From: Bacillaceae bacterium
GTDB taxonomy: Bacteria > Bacillota > Bacilli > Bacillales > Alkalibacillaceae
Reading direction: 5' to 3'
NCBI GenBank assembly: GCA_017656265.1
Contig: JACDOD010000002.1
Coordinates: forward strand, 1-64,000
Length of the DNA stretch: 64,000 bases
This document shows positions 27,584 to 39,869 of this stretch, in pieces (within the stretch, counting starts at the first letter, position 1; each line of letters begins with the position of its first letter). Made by a program: the position numbers and the translations under genes. The notes under the pieces are model-generated. The model did not search any database. It saw only the letters and a program-made list of their open reading frames with translations, and was not told the origin of the DNA.

Positions 27584-30082
27584 CTATTCTTCAGTTGTTT
27601 CATTCTCTGATGTTTGTTCCGGTTCATCTTCCACACCCTCATCATTCTCTTCCTTTTCGATGCGGGCAACCGTTGCCACCTGGTCTTCTTCATGCAGTCG
27701 AATGAGCCGAACCCCCTGGGTATTACGGCCAGTAACAGAAATGCCGTCAACAGACATGCGAATCAGTACGCCGCTTTCCGTAATAATCATAATATCTTCT
27801 TCTCCTGTTACGGTTTTGACCGCTGCTACCATTCCATTACGTTCCGTTAAATTACAGGTCAAAATCCCTTTTCCGCCCCGTCCAGTAATACGGTAATCTT
27901 CAGCAGGGGTACGCTTTCCAAAGCCATTTACGGTTACAACCAGTACCTGTAACCCATCTTCTATGATATCCATAGACACTACTTCATCTTCTTCGTCACG
28001 AAGAGAAATAGCTTTTACACCGGCAGCTGTTCTTCCCATAGCACGAACTTCTTCTTCCGGGAAACGAATTAAATACCCTTTCTTCGTACCAACCATAATA
28101 TCTTTTTTGCCGTCTGTCAGACGAACCGCAATTAATTCATCTTCATCCCTCAGATTAATGGCGCGGATGCCGTCACGGCGAATATTCCCAAACTGTGACA
28201 GTGCTGTTCGCTTTGAAATGCCTTGCTTTGTTGCAAAGAAAATATAATGATCATCTTCAAAATCTTTTACGGCAATAACTGCGTTGATCCATTCATCTTT
28301 TTCTACATTGAGCACATTGACAATTGGGATCCCTTTAGCTGTCCGTCCAAATTCAGGAATTTCATAGCCTTTAGCTTTGTATACTTTACCTTTGTTCGTA
28401 AAAAATAACAGCGTGTCATGTGTGGAAGTAGATAATAAATGTTCTACAAAATCATCTTCATTGGTTCCCATACCCTGTACTCCCCGTCCGCCTCGGCGCT
28501 GGGCACGGTAAGTGGATAGCGGTAACCGTTTAATATAACCTTTATGAGTTAGCGTAATAATGACCGTTTCTTCAGGAATTAAATCCTCATCCTCAAAGAA
28601 GTCTGCCTGTCCAATTACAATTTCCGTACGGCGTTCATCATTATATTTATCTTTGATTTCTGTTAATTCTTCACGAATGATTTCCAGAACTTTTTCTTCG
28701 TTCGCTAAAATTTCTTTTAATTCTGCAATTAATTTGATCAGGTCCTGATATTCCTGTTCAATTTTCTCGCGTTCTAATCCAGTTAAACGCTGCAGGCGCA
28801 TGTCCAGAATGGCCTGTGCCTGCTTTTCCGAGAGTTCGAAGCGATTCATTAAGCCTTCACGGGCGATATCGGTTGTTTTCGAGTTACGGATTAAGGAAAT
28901 CACTTCATCTAGATGATCCAGTGCAATACGAAGACCTTCGACAATGTGTGCACGAGCTTCGGCTTTTCTTAATTCGTAGGCAGTACGTCGTTTAATGACT
29001 ACGATTTGATGATCCAAATAATACTGCAAACATTGTTTTAAATTTAATACTTTCGGTTCCCCGTTAACAAGAGCTAATAGATTAATTCCGAAAGTTGTTT
29101 GCATGGCTGTTTGCTTATACAAATTATTTAATACAACATTTGGATTGACGTCACGGCGAAGCTCAATGACAATTCGCATACCTTCACGGTCTGATTCATC
29201 ACGCAAATCGGTAATTCCGTCAATTTTTTTGTCCCTGACGAGTTCAGCAATTTTTTCAATTAATTTTGCTTTGTTTACCTGGTAAGGAATTTCAGTCACA
29301 ATAATGGACGACTTTCCGTTATCATGCTCAACAATCTCTGTTTTTGCCCGAAGTGTAATGGACCCTTTTCCTGTTTCATAAGCTTTGCGGATGCCGCTTC
29401 TTCCTAAAATTTGACCGGCTGTCGGAAAATCAGGTCCAAAGATATAGTTTTCCATTAATTCATCAACAGTAATATCCGGGTTTTTACTTACGGCCAGCAC
29501 TCCATCTATTACTTCTCCCAGCTGATGGGGCGGAATATTGGTAGCCATACCTACTGCAATTCCGGATGCACCATTCACCAGAAGATTCGGGAATCGTGAC
29601 GGCAGCACAATCGGTTCTTTTTCGGAACCGTCATAGTTGTCCGTAAAATCAATGGTATCTTTATTAATATCACGCAGGATTTCCATGGAAATTTTGGACA
29701 TGCGGGCTTCGGTATAACGCATTGCTGCAGCAGCATCACCGTCCACTGAACCAAAGTTTCCATGACCATCTACCAGCATATATCGGTAGTTAAAGTCCTG
29801 TGCCATTCGCACCATCGTATCGTACACAGCAGAGTCCCCATGGGGATGATACTTACCGATAACTTCCCCGACAATACGTGCCGACTTTTTATAAGCTTTA
29901 TCTGCATGCATTCCAAGGTCATGCATCGCATATAAAATTCTCCGGTGAACGGGCTTTAACCCGTCTCTTACATCTGGAATGGCCCGGGAGACGATAACAC
30001 TCATTGCATAATCTAGAAAAGATGTTTTCATTTCCTGGCTAATATTCACTTCTTGAATATTTGATCGCTCTTGATCTGCCAT
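27584..30082 (-). CDS. gyrA: DNA gyrase subunit A
   Basis: Breakage-reunion subunit of gyrase, 832 residues. The catalytic tyrosine is Tyr123 in [11 protein letters not shown]. The quinolone-resistance region [17 protein letters not shown] has Ser84 and Asp88, the wild-type-like state. Six beta-pinwheel repeats follow (including the GyrA box [10 protein letters not shown]), then an acidic C-terminal tail. It lies 46 bp after gyrB in the same operon. Confidence 0.98.
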   Translation of the reverse strand: MADQERSNIQEVNISQEMKTSFLDYAMSVIVSRAIPDVRDGLKPVHRRILYAMHDLGMHADKAYKKSARIVGEVIGKYHPHGDSAVYDTMVRMAQDFNYRYMLVDGHGNFGSVDGDAAAAMRYTEARMSKISMEILRDINKDTIDFTDNYDGSEKEPIVLPSRFPNLLVNGASGIAVGMATNIPPHQLGEVIDGVLAVSKNPDITVDELMENYIFGPDFPTAGQILGRSGIRKAYETGKGSITLRAKTEIVEHDNGKSSIIVTEIPYQVNKAKLIEKIAELVRDKKIDGITDLRDESDREGMRIVIELRRDVNPNVVLNNLYKQTAMQTTFGINLLALVNGEPKVLNLKQCLQYYLDHQIVVIKRRTAYELRKAEARAHIVEGLRIALDHLDEVISLIRNSKTTDIAREGLMNRFELSEKQAQAILDMRLQRLTGLEREKIEQEYQDLIKLIAELKEILANEEKVLEIIREELTEIKDKYNDERRTEIVIGQADFFEDEDLIPEETVIITLTHKGYIKRLPLSTYRAQRRGGRGVQGMGTNEDDFVEHLLSTSTHDTLLFFTNKGKVYKAKGYEIPEFGRTAKGIPIVNVLNVEKDEWINAVIAVKDFEDDHYIFFATKQGISKRTALSQFGNIRRDGIRAINLRDEDELIAVRLTDGKKDIMVGTKKGYLIRFPEEEVRAMGRTAAGVKAISLRDEEDEVVSMDIIEDGLQVLVVTVNGFGKRTPAEDYRITGRGGKGILTCNLTERNGMVAAVKTVTGEEDIMIITESGVLIRMSVDGISVTGRNTQGVRLIRLHEEDQVATVARIEKEENDEGVEDEPEQTSENETTEE

Positions 30083-30128
30083 TGGCTTCCCTCCTATTAC
30101 TGAGGCCGAGAAAAATTACACAAAAATG

Positions 30129-32087
<1,959 letters not shown>

Positions 32088-32372
32088 CTATTCTTCAAAC
32101 GTATCCGAATAATCTTCCAGTTTGTTTAACGTTAAAGATAATTGAGAACGTTTTTTCAGCGTAGATACCGATAACGGACTAAAATAAATATAATTCCTGG
32201 TTATTACAATGGATTTTGCGTTTTCATAAGACGAATCATAGACTTTGTGTTTCTTGCGCTGATTCATAATCAGCTCTTCCACAATTGATGATGAGGTTAA
32301 CAGGGTGCAGTCTATGATTGCGACCACATCATTTGAATGAACAACATGTTCTTCCCCAATGTGGATAAACAA
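32088..32372 (-). CDS. remB: extracellular matrix regulator RemB (DUF370)
   Basis: A 94-residue YaaB/RemB-family protein, starting MFIHIGEEHVVHSNDVVAII. In B. subtilis RemB activates biofilm matrix genes together with RemA. It is located between recF and gyrB, as in B. subtilis, with a 6-bp gap from recF. Confidence 0.9.
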   Translation of the reverse strand: MFIHIGEEHVVHSNDVVAIIDCTLLTSSSIVEELIMNQRKKHKVYDSSYENAKSIVITRNYIYFSPLSVSTLKKRSQLSLTLNKLEDYSDTFEE

Positions 32373-32378
32373 TTGGCC

Positions 32379-33497
32379 TCACCTTTCTCTCTCTACACTT
32401 CCTTTTTGAACATGAAAAAGTTCTGCACGCTTTAAAATATCATGGTCAATTCCGTCGACACTGGTCGTGGAAACAAACGTCTGAACTTTATCTTGAATGG
32501 TAGACAATAAATGGGACTGCCGATAATCATCCAATTCACTCAATACATCATCCAATAACAGAATTGGATATTCTCCCACTTCATTATGAATCAATTCAAT
32601 TTCAGCTAACTTCAGCGACAATGCGGTCGTTCGCTGCTGTCCCTGTGAACCGTATGTCTGTACATCTTTTCCGTTAACATAAAATAGTAAATCGTCTCGA
32701 TGAGGGCCAATCAATGTCGTTCCCCGTTCAACTTCCTTTGCTTCCATTTCATTAAAATGATTGGTTATTACATTTACTATTTTTGACAGATCATAGTCTT
32801 CTGATACGTTTGTGGTTGAATTATAGGTTATGTTTAAGTCTTCTAATCCTCTGCTTATTCCATGATGAATAGGCTTGGCCCATTTCCTGAGCAATTGAAG
32901 AAAATCGAATCTCCTTTTAATAATTTCAGAGCCATGTTCAACCAACTGTTCGGTTAAAATCGTTAACATGGTTCGATCCATACCCGGATTTTTTTGCAGT
33001 TCTCTCAGTAAAGCATTTCGCTGCTTTAGCAGCTTTTGATAGTGCATAGAATGATACACATAGGAAGGCTGTATTTGTCCAATTTCCATATCAATAAAAC
33101 GGCGCCTTTCCTGGGGGCTGCCTTTGACCAGGTTCAAATCCTCCGGCGCAAACATTACCACATTCAGAGCACCAATATAATCACTTAATCGTTTTTGCTC
33201 AAGGTGATTCAGTTTTGCTTTTTTCCCTTTTTTTGAAATAATAATTTCCAGAGGAAAAGAGCGATTTCGTTTCCATGTACTACCTTTTATTTTAGCATAT
33301 TCTTCATCCCACTGGATTAATTCTTTATCCCTGGGTGTCCGATGGGACTTTGTAAAGGCCAGAACAAAGATGGCTTCCATTAAATTCGTCTTTCCCTGGG
33401 CATTTTCTCCAATGATGACATTGACTTTATGATCAAAGGTCAAGTCGAGTTTTTTATAGTTACGATAATTTGTTAGTTTCAATTCCTCTATAAACAT
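32379..33497 (-). CDS. recF: DNA replication and repair protein RecF
   Basis: SMC-like ATPase of recombination mediation, 372 residues. Walker [18 protein letters not shown] signature [20 protein letters not shown] and Walker [14 protein letters not shown] are all intact. It lies in the dnaA-dnaN-yaaA-recF cluster. Confidence 0.98.
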   Translation of the reverse strand: MFIEELKLTNYRNYKKLDLTFDHKVNVIIGENAQGKTNLMEAIFVLAFTKSHRTPRDKELIQWDEEYAKIKGSTWKRNRSFPLEIIISKKGKKAKLNHLEQKRLSDYIGALNVVMFAPEDLNLVKGSPQERRRFIDMEIGQIQPSYVYHSMHYQKLLKQRNALLRELQKNPGMDRTMLTILTEQLVEHGSEIIKRRFDFLQLLRKWAKPIHHGISRGLEDLNITYNSTTNVSEDYDLSKIVNVITNHFNEMEAKEVERGTTLIGPHRDDLLFYVNGKDVQTYGSQGQQRTTALSLKLAEIELIHNEVGEYPILLLDDVLSELDDYRQSHLLSTIQDKVQTFVSTTSVDGIDHDILKRAELFHVQKGSVERER

Positions 33498-33521
33498 GAA
33501 GATCTCCTTCTATTCAGAGAC

Positions 33522-33743
33522 TTACTTCACTTGGACCACTTCAAAGGTCCCAAAACCTTCAACCTCTACAGTATCGCCATTTCTTAACTTTCTTCCCCGT
33601 CTGGTTTCCTGTTCATCATTGACGTAAACATTCACTTCATGTAAAAACCACTTAGCCATTCCGCCTGTTTCAATAACATTGGCTAACTTCAAAAATTGGC
33701 CGAGTGGTATTGTCTCCGTTGAAATTTCAATTTTGTCTTCCAT
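33522..33743 (-). CDS. yaaA: S4 domain RNA-binding protein YaaA
   Basis: A 73-residue S4 domain (LGQFLKLANVIETGGMAKWF, then RRGRKLRNGDTVEV). Its conserved location is between dnaN and recF. Family members have been linked to ribosome biogenesis; the precise role here is unknown. Confidence 0.93.
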   Translation of the reverse strand: MEDKIEISTETIPLGQFLKLANVIETGGMAKWFLHEVNVYVNDEQETRRGRKLRNGDTVEVEGFGTFEVVQVK

Positions 33744-33804
33744 ATGCTTTCACCCTGTTCTCCGATACTTTGCCTTCTTATTATTTTACTAAAAACAAAG
33801 CAAT

Positions 33805-33832
33805 AAGAAAAGCAAGGGTAAATCCCCTTGCT
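33805..33832 (-). terminator. terminator after dnaN
   Basis: Stem AGCAAGGG/CCCTTGCT (33811-33818, 33825-33832) is followed on the minus strand by UUUUCUU. It separates dnaA-dnaN from yaaA-recF-gyrBA, probably partially. Confidence 0.75.
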
Positions 33833-33864
33833 ATCTTCTGCTTTCAAATCAGCGTTTTCTTTAA

Positions 33865-35010
33865 TTAATATGTGCGAACCGGCAAAATCAGCTGGAGAAT
33901 TTCTTCTTCCTCATTTTCCGGCCGAATTAAAAATGGACGCATGGCCCCGGTAAACTGAATTTTAACTTTTTCAGATTCAATAGCTTTCAAGGCATCCATC
34001 ATATATTTCGCGCTAAAGGAAATTTTTAATTCTTCCCCTTCAATGAACTCTGCTTTAACTTCTTCAAGAACTTTACCGACTTCCGGAGAATTACTCGTAA
34101 TTTCCAGCTGCTGCTGATCCTTGGTAACTAATTTAACGACATTATTACGATTTTCTTTTGCCAGCAGACTTGCCCGGTCAATTGAATTCAATAATTCCTT
34201 CGTTCCAATAACCACATTTGTTTTGCTCTGGTTTGGAATCAGACGAGATGTTTCAGGATAGTTGCCATCCAGGAGTCTGGAAAGGAAATATAAATGCTTC
34301 GTACGGAACAAAATTTGGTTTTCTGTAACACTGACAGTAATTTTTTCCTCTGAGTCCCCCAAAATTTTATTTAGCTCATTAAGACTTTTTCCCGGGATGA
34401 CAATATTAGAAAAAGGAAAATCAGTCATCCCGCCATTTACAGGGATTTTCCTGGATGCCAGACGATGACTGTCAGTAGCTACAAATTCAATTTTCCCATC
34501 TTCCAGTTTAATATTTACTCCAGTCAAAATTGGCCTGTTTTCTGAAGTGGAAACAGCAAAAGCCGTCTGTCGAATCAAATCTTTTAATAAGTCAATCGGT
34601 AATTCAAAGCTATTTTCGGTATGTAGTTTAGGAAGCTGCGGATATTCCTGGGCATCCTGTCCGTTCAAACTGAATTCTGCATTACCGGAACGGATGGTTA
34701 CATTGAAATTCCCATCTGATTCAATCTCCACCATTTTTTCCGGCAGTTTCCGGACAATTTCAGGGAAGTATTTGGCATGGAGCACGATGCTTCCAGGCTC
34801 TATTTGCTCTACATATACAATCCCATCTTCTTCGGCCGGGATAAAGGATTCAATGGAAATGTCTGAATCACTTCCTGTCAGCTTAATTCCTTCAGCCGAA
34901 GCTTCAATTTTCATACCGCTCAAGATAGGAATCGTAGTTTTAGATGAGATAGCTTTCATCACATCTTGGACACCGTTCATCAATTGATCACGTTGGATGA
35001 TAAATTTCAT
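33865..35010 (-). CDS. dnaN: DNA polymerase III beta subunit (sliding clamp)
   Basis: A ring clamp tethering polymerase III, 381 residues, three tandem clamp folds. It begins MKFIIQRDQLMNGVQDVMKA and ends RPENEEEEILQLILPVRTY, the family's conserved C terminus. It follows dnaA with the oriC unwinding region in between. Confidence 0.98.
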   Translation of the reverse strand: MKFIIQRDQLMNGVQDVMKAISSKTTIPILSGMKIEASAEGIKLTGSDSDISIESFIPAEEDGIVYVEQIEPGSIVLHAKYFPEIVRKLPEKMVEIESDGNFNVTIRSGNAEFSLNGQDAQEYPQLPKLHTENSFELPIDLLKDLIRQTAFAVSTSENRPILTGVNIKLEDGKIEFVATDSHRLASRKIPVNGGMTDFPFSNIVIPGKSLNELNKILGDSEEKITVSVTENQILFRTKHLYFLSRLLDGNYPETSRLIPNQSKTNVVIGTKELLNSIDRASLLAKENRNNVVKLVTKDQQQLEITSNSPEVGKVLEEVKAEFIEGEELKISFSAKYMMDALKAIESEKVKIQFTGAMRPFLIRPENEEEEILQLILPVRTY

Positions 35011-35159
35011 AAATAAATCCTCCTAAATGACATCTTGTTATTCCATTATACTTTTTGGAAGGGTTCTGGAATAGAGTTTAAACGAAATTATTACCCTTTT
35101 AAGAAAATAGTCTGATGATCAATGCTGCAGCTAAAAAATCAGTCAGTGTTTTTTCACTG

Positions 35160-35300
35160 TATATATCATTTATTTTTATAAAAAAACAGTAACAGTAATA
35201 ATAGTGGCTGTGAATATGTGAATAACTCCAAAAAAAGGGGAAAGAAAGTCTATCCACATGTGGATAGACTGTTAGTAACCCTGTAAAAGTTATTCACATT
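35160..35300. other. oriC unwinding region with DnaA boxes and DnaA-trio-like triplets
   Basis: The 304-bp dnaN-dnaA spacer holds DnaA boxes: TTATTCACA (35290-35298), a back-to-back pair CTATCCACA/TGTGGATAG (35250-35267), TGTGAATAA (35217-35225) and TGTGAATAT (35209-35217). Next to the last, the minus strand reads ACT ATT ATT ACT GTT ACT GTT (35205 down to 35185), like the B. subtilis DnaA-trio. It then enters an A/T tract (35160-35187) fit for strand opening. Confidence 0.8.
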
Positions 35301-35314
35301 ATTCAGCTTTCAGA

Positions 35315-36664
35315 TTATGAAAGGGATTTTAATCGTTCGCGAATTTCCTGTACATCATGCTGTAATTGCTGATCACTGGCCAGCATTTTTGAAATTTTTT
35401 CATGGGCATGAATGACAGTGGTATGATCACGCCCCCCGAATTCTTCACCGATTTTAGGCAAAGAAAAATCCGTTAATTCCCTTGCTAAATACATGGCGAT
35501 CTGACGCGGGAATGCGATAGATTTTGTGCGTTTTTTAGATTTAAAATCTTCTAATTTGACGTTATATTTTTCCCCGACTGTCTCCTGGATTCCTTGAATG
35601 GTAATCACTTTAGGTCTGGAACCAGGTATGATATCCTTCAATGCTTCAGCTGCAAGTGAAGCATCAATATCCTTATTGATTAGTGAAGAATATGCCACCA
35701 CACGAATAAGGGCACCTTCCAATTCCCGTATATTGGTGTCTATTTGATTGGCAATATAAAGCATTACTTCATTCGGGATATCCAATCCTTCAGCTTTTGC
35801 TTTTTTGCGCAAAATAGCAATTCTTGTTTCTAAATCAGGAGGGGTGATATCAGTAATTAATCCCCATTCAAATCGTGAGCGCAGGCGATCTTCCAGTGTT
35901 GGAATTTCCTTTGGCGGCCGGTCACTGGAAATAACTATTTGCTTATTTTCTTCGTGAAGGGTATTAAAGGTATGGAAAAATTCCTCTTGAGTCTGCTCTT
36001 TGCCGGCCAAAAACTGAATATCATCAATCAATAGAACATCTACATTCCGGTATTTATTTCGAAAATTAATGGCTTTGTTGTCCCGAATGGAATTAATAAA
36101 CTCATTCGTAAATTTTTCAGATGACAAGTAGACAACTTTTGCTTCTGGATTATGTTCCAGGACATAATGGCCAATGGCGTGCATTAAATGGGTTTTGCCC
36201 AGTCCTACACCACCATAGATAAATAAAGGATTGTAGGCCTTTGCGGGTGCTTCAGCCACTGCGAGAGAAGCGGCATGAGCAAAACGGTTTCCAGACCCGA
36301 TGACAAATGTATCAAATGTGTACTTGGAATTTAGCATAGTTTTCGGTGAGTCCTGTTCTTTTTGGATTTCAGGAACTTTTTTTACCGGCTTTACCTGCTT
36401 AGCTTCTTCTTCGCTGGTTTCTGGAATAATGAACTTTGGTTCAATTTCTGATCCGGTTAATTCAAATAGCATATCAGAAATCAATTTAGAATAGCTGTTT
36501 TCCAGCCAGTCTCTGGCAAATTCATTCGGAGCAGCGATGGTAATTTTATTGTCTTTCATATCAATGGCTTCGGTAGATTTCAGCCATGTATCAAAACTTG
36601 GTTTGCTGATTTTCCCTTCTATTTTCTTTAACGTCTCACTCCATAGCTGATCGATGTTTTCCAA
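35315..36664 (-). CDS. dnaA: chromosomal replication initiator protein DnaA
   Basis: AAA+ initiator of 450 residues. An N-terminal DnaB-interaction domain and linker are followed by an ATPase with Walker [16 protein letters not shown] and Walker [14 protein letters not shown], and domain IV with the DnaA-box reader [16 protein letters not shown]. The start is TTG at 36664, six nt after AGGGGTG. It gives MENIDQLW, aligning with the B. subtilis N terminus; the in-frame TTG and GTG upstream overlap the ribosome site. Confidence 0.97.
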   Translation of the reverse strand: MENIDQLWSETLKKIEGKISKPSFDTWLKSTEAIDMKDNKITIAAPNEFARDWLENSYSKLISDMLFELTGSEIEPKFIIPETSEEEAKQVKPVKKVPEIQKEQDSPKTMLNSKYTFDTFVIGSGNRFAHAASLAVAEAPAKAYNPLFIYGGVGLGKTHLMHAIGHYVLEHNPEAKVVYLSSEKFTNEFINSIRDNKAINFRNKYRNVDVLLIDDIQFLAGKEQTQEEFFHTFNTLHEENKQIVISSDRPPKEIPTLEDRLRSRFEWGLITDITPPDLETRIAILRKKAKAEGLDIPNEVMLYIANQIDTNIRELEGALIRVVAYSSLINKDIDASLAAEALKDIIPGSRPKVITIQGIQETVGEKYNVKLEDFKSKKRTKSIAFPRQIAMYLARELTDFSLPKIGEEFGGRDHTTVIHAHEKISKMLASDQQLQHDVQEIRERLKSLS

Positions 36665-36786
36665 GTGGTTCACCCCTTTCAAACCAGTGGGAATGGCTTA
36701 ACATTCCCATATAATCATAGAATCATAAATAGAATAAAAAGAGAGGAAATTCTTTTTATTTTTGACATATTGGGGAGTAAACAGAT

Positions 36787-37161
36787 TGTGGATAAATTTT
36801 TATCATCATGGCAGGGAATCGCTTTTCTTATTTACATTATCCACATTATTGTTGATAACTCATTCAACAGTGGTGTGACTAACTATCCACATGTTATCCA
36901 CAGGTTGTGGAAAAATATTTTTCATCTTCGACTTATCCACGATATAAAACACAAATATAATACCAAATAAAGGCTGTAGTTTCAATGGTTTTGGATAGGT
37001 TATCCACAAACACAATAGGTTGTGTAAAGATTTTATCCACAGCACTATATTTTGTGTGTATCTTGTCGATAAATGATGTGGATAGTAAAAAAAGAGAAAA
37101 AAATGTTACACAATGGCTGTGGATAATTGAAATAGTGTCTAAAAAATTGAGTTGTGGATAA
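36787..37161. other. oriC DnaA-box cluster (upstream of dnaA)
   Basis: The dnaA-rpmH spacer carries at least ten DnaA 9-mers. TTATCCACA or its complement lies at 36787, 36837, 36894, 37000, 37033, 37118 and 37153. One-base variants are CTATCCACA (36883), TTATCCACG (36933) and TGTGGATAG (37077). Boxes occur in both orientations. This corresponds to the incAB part of the bipartite Bacillus oriC and probably also autoregulates dnaA. Confidence 0.92.
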
Positions 37162-37204
37162 AGAGAGAGTAATGGAACCTTAAAAGTGTTAGTAAGAGAG
37201 GAAG

Positions 37205-37234
37205 TTGACAGTTGTTCCGTTTTTCCCGTATAAT
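37205..37234 (+). promoter_or_regulatory. sigma-A promoter of rpmH
   Basis: TTGACA (37205-37210) and TATAAT (37229-37234), both consensus, are 18 bp apart, 58 bp before the rpmH start. Confidence 0.88.
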
Positions 37235-37292
37235 TAATTGGACTGTCTTTAAAGTAAACATGGAAAAAACTTTCCTCAGGAGGTGTCAATAG

Positions 37293-37427
37293 ATGAAACG
37301 TACATTTCAGCCAAATAAACGGAAAAGAAAGAAAGTACACGGATTCCGTGCACGTATGAAAACCAAAAACGGACGTAAAGTATTAGCTCGTCGCCGTCGT
37401 AAAGGGAGAAAAGTGCTTTCTGCATAG
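37293..37427 (+). CDS. rpmH: 50S ribosomal protein L34
   Basis: A 44-residue highly basic ribosomal protein, beginning [18 protein letters not shown] and ending in the Arg/Lys run [18 protein letters not shown] lies 10 nt upstream. It is the first gene right of oriC, in its universal place before rnpA. Confidence 0.98.
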   Translation: MKRTFQPNKRKRKKVHGFRARMKTKNGRKVLARRRRKGRKVLSA

Positions 37428-37457
37428 ACCACTGAAAAGGAGTCAGTGGTCTTTTTT
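37427..37457 (+). terminator. Rho-independent terminator after rpmH
   Basis: A 9-bp perfect stem GACCACTGA/TCAGTGGTC starts at the rpmH stop codon and ends in TTTTTT. It should make rpmH mostly monocistronic, with readthrough or a second promoter serving rnpA. Confidence 0.88.
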
Positions 37458-37460
37458 CTA

Positions 37461-37560
37461 GGCAGGTTGGGATAGATCAAAGTCTAATCTATCCTGCCTG
37501 CATACATAGGGAAGGCTAAGACTTAGCCGAACAGGCTCGTCATAAGACGAGTTTTCTTTA
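37461..37560 (+). other. hairpin-rich rpmH-rnpA spacer
   Basis: After the rpmH terminator there are three further hairpins. One (37461-37498) has GGCA/TGCC and GGATAGAT/ATCTATCC arms. A small one is GGCTAA/TTAGCC (37514-37528). The last is CTCGTC-ATAA-GACGAG (37536-37551) followed by TTTTCTTT, resembling a second intrinsic terminator. A TATAAT lies at 37559-37564 without a clear -35. Confidence 0.55.
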
Positions 37561-37590
37561 TAATCAATAGACTGGAACCCAGGGGATATG

Positions 37591-37689
37591 ATGAATAAAA
37601 ATGAGTTAGAATGTTTGAAAACCTCTATTTCCAGAAGTATCAAAAATGAAGATTATGGAGTTGCCATGATCATGGATTCATTGGAGTGA
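37591..37689 (+). CDS. possible 32-residue ORF between rpmH and rnpA
   Basis: ATG at 37591 (a second ATG directly before it) lies 5 nt after AGGGG. It opens a 32-codon frame beginning MNKNELECLKTSISRSIKN and ending MIMDSLE, with no rare features. Its last codons contain the GGAGTGA ribosome site of rnpA, so translational coupling is possible. I know no homologue. It may be a real small protein or a leader. Confidence 0.4.
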   Translation: MNKNELECLKTSISRSIKNEDYGVAMIMDSLE

Positions 37690-37692
37690 ATT

Positions 37693-38046
37693 TTGTGGAT
37701 GAGAAAGGCGTACCGGATTAAAAAAAATAAGGAGTTTCAGGAAGTCTTTCAAAAAGGGAAATCTTTCGCTAATCGTCAGCTTGTCCTTTATTTTTATCCA
37801 AAACGAAATCAAAATCATTTTCGTGTAGGCTTATCTGTTGGAAAAAAGTTAGGAAATGCAGTTGTTCGGAATCGAATAAAACGGTACTTGAGACAGGCGT
37901 TTATGGAACTGGAAAAAGATATTAAACAGGAGTATGATTTTGTAGTTATTGCGAGAAAACCGGCAGTTGATCTGGATTTTCATCAACTGAAAAAAAGTTT
38001 AATCCACGTTCTGGGAAAGACCAATATGTTAAGCAGGAAAAAATAA
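37693..38046 (+). CDS. rnpA: ribonuclease P protein component
   Basis: Protein subunit of RNase P, about 117 residues, basic. The signature [16 protein letters not shown] is the RNR motif contacting pre-tRNA and P RNA. TTG 37693 is 6 nt after GGAG and TTG starts are known for rnpA; ATG 37699 is the alternative. Confidence 0.96.
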   Translation: MWMRKAYRIKKNKEFQEVFQKGKSFANRQLVLYFYPKRNQNHFRVGLSVGKKLGNAVVRNRIKRYLRQAFMELEKDIKQEYDFVVIARKPAVDLDFHQLKKSLIHVLGKTNMLSRKK

Positions 38047-38150
38047 ATAGAAGGAATTTTATATAGATTAAGTATTGGCAACAATGATAAAATACAAATG
38101 ATGAAAATAGCTAAATATCGGCAATGAGTTGGTATAAGGAGGAAAGAACA

Positions 38151-38924
38151 TTGAAGAAGAAGATCCTACTTATCTTAGTTTTGACAGGACTTCTTACTCT
38201 GCTTTCAGGATGTATGGATATTAATGAACCGATCAATGCTGAAAGTGAAGGGGTATGGAATCAATATTTTGTTTATCCACTGTCAATGCTCATTATATAT
38301 GTTGCGAATTTCTTTAATGAAAGTTATGGGTTGGCTATTATAATTGTTACCATTTTTATACGGCTACTGTTATTGCCGCTTAATGTTAAACAGCTAAAAT
38401 CTACTAAAGCCATGCAGGATATTCAGCCAGAGCTCCAGGCTCTTAGGGAAAAATACAGTTCAAAGGATGCAAAAACACAGCAAAAACTTCAGCAAGAAAC
38501 CATGCAGCTATTTCAAAAACATGGAGTTAATCCTATGGCAGGATGTTTGCCTATACTTGTACAAATGCCAATTCTGATTGCTTTTTACCATGCTATTTAT
38601 CGCACAAATGAAATTAAAGAACATTCATTTTTATGGTTTGAATTAGGTGCTCCAGACCCATTTTTTATATTACCGTTGATAGCGGCAGCAACAACGTTTT
38701 TACAGCAGAAGTTAATGATGGCAGGAAACACAACCGCAGCACAGAACCCGCAAATGACTATGATGCTTTATCTCATGCCGATCATGATCGGCGGATTTGC
38801 TATGTTTTTCCCGGCAGCATTAGCTTTATACTGGGTGGTTGGTAACATCTTTATGATTGGACAGACTATTTTTATTCGCCGCCCTGTAATGAATGAACAA
38901 AATGCAGGAGGAGCGAAAAAGTGA
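38151..38924 (+). CDS. yidC: membrane protein insertase YidC (SpoIIIJ/OxaA1)
   Basis: Inserts proteins into the cytoplasmic membrane with or without SecYEG. A 257-residue lipoprotein (lipobox LLSGC) with five membrane spans, the [20 protein letters not shown] segment and a short basic tail. The start is TTG 38151, eight nt after GGAGG; the frame to 38124 is leader. Its stop overlaps the GTG start of jag by 4 bp. Confidence 0.95.
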   Translation: MKKKILLILVLTGLLTLLSGCMDINEPINAESEGVWNQYFVYPLSMLIIYVANFFNESYGLAIIIVTIFIRLLLLPLNVKQLKSTKAMQDIQPELQALREKYSSKDAKTQQKLQQETMQLFQKHGVNPMAGCLPILVQMPILIAFYHAIYRTNEIKEHSFLWFELGAPDPFFILPLIAAATTFLQQKLMMAGNTTAAQNPQMTMMLYLMPIMIGGFAMFFPAALALYWVVGNIFMIGQTIFIRRPVMNEQNAGGAKK

Positions 38925-39547
38925 GACAGGTAACAGCTACTGGTCAATCAGTGGAAGAGGCGGTCCAATCAGCTTTAGAAAAACTTGACACCACGAGGGA
39001 CCAGGTACAGGTTGAGATTATCGATGAAGGTAAGAAAGGTTTATTGGGCATATTTGGTTCAAAGCCAGCGATCGTAAAGGTGAAAATGGCTAAAGATAAG
39101 GTAATAGAAGGAGAAGAATTCCTTCAGGAAGTTACCGAAAAAATGGGTGTAAGGGCTGCCATTCATTCAAGTAAAAACGGAAATGAGATTACGTATGAAC
39201 TTTCTGGAGAACAGATTGCCATATTAATTGGCAAAAGAGGACAAACTTTAAATGCGCTTCAGTATCTTTTGCACCTTGTTGTTAACCGTGACTCTGATCA
39301 ATATTACACTGTCGTGTTAGATGCAGAAGGTTATCGGGAAAGAAGAAGAGAAACTTTACAAAACTTAGCCGAAAAATTAGCGGATAAAGCCCTTCGCACA
39401 AAAAGAGAAGTCAAATTGGAACCCATGCCATCATATGAACGTAAAATTATTCATACGGCATTACAAAATCATCAGTCAGTAAATACTTATTCTGATGGAG
39501 TAGAACCAAATCGGCATGTAGTCATAAAACCAGAAAGAAACCGTTAA
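38921..39547 (+). CDS. jag: RNA-binding protein Jag/KhpB
   Basis: A 208-residue SpoIIIJ-associated protein. It has an N-terminal Jag domain ([18 protein letters not shown]), a KH domain with the unusual [20 protein letters not shown] loop, and an R3H domain ([14 protein letters not shown]). It is coupled to yidC through a 4-bp overlap (GTGA). Confidence 0.95.
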   Translation: MRQVTATGQSVEEAVQSALEKLDTTRDQVQVEIIDEGKKGLLGIFGSKPAIVKVKMAKDKVIEGEEFLQEVTEKMGVRAAIHSSKNGNEITYELSGEQIAILIGKRGQTLNALQYLLHLVVNRDSDQYYTVVLDAEGYRERRRETLQNLAEKLADKALRTKREVKLEPMPSYERKIIHTALQNHQSVNTYSDGVEPNRHVVIKPERNR

Positions 39548-39586
39548 AAAATAAACATTCCCTCGTTAATTGTGTGAATGAACTGT

Positions 39587-39632
39587 ACCCCAGTTAGTGG
39601 ACAAAATAAAAAGTCCCTGGCTGGGGTTTTTT
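39587..39632 (+). terminator. terminator of the rnpA-yidC-jag transcript
   Basis: ACCCCAG (39587-39593) pairs with CTGGGGT (39621-39627), with a further GGAC/GTCC pairing inside, followed by TTTTTT. The stretch from 39633 to 39869 shows no convincing gene; it may hold a mnmE promoter. Confidence 0.7.
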
Positions 39633-39869
39633 AAAAGAATTCATCAGTAAACAGGGTCAGAAATCTGCAAAGGGATGGTCTTTGGTCTTTTATTAGCAGA
39701 TGATGTATGCAAAGGGCCTGAAAATATCAGAATAAATAGAAGAGCCATGAAGAACACTTAAAATACTTTTCAATAAAACAAACAATATGATAAGCTAGTG
39801 AGTTAGTGACTCATGGAAAAATGGATTAACAGATCAATCATTCCATTGTCAAACAGGAGGTGAAGGACA

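Noticed and set aside
39570-39640. Possible IS3-family end (TGTACCCCAGTTAGTGGACA)
   Set aside because: It resembles an IS terminal repeat, but the same bases form a terminator stem with a T-run after jag. No transposase remnant is readable nearby, so a terminator explains it better.
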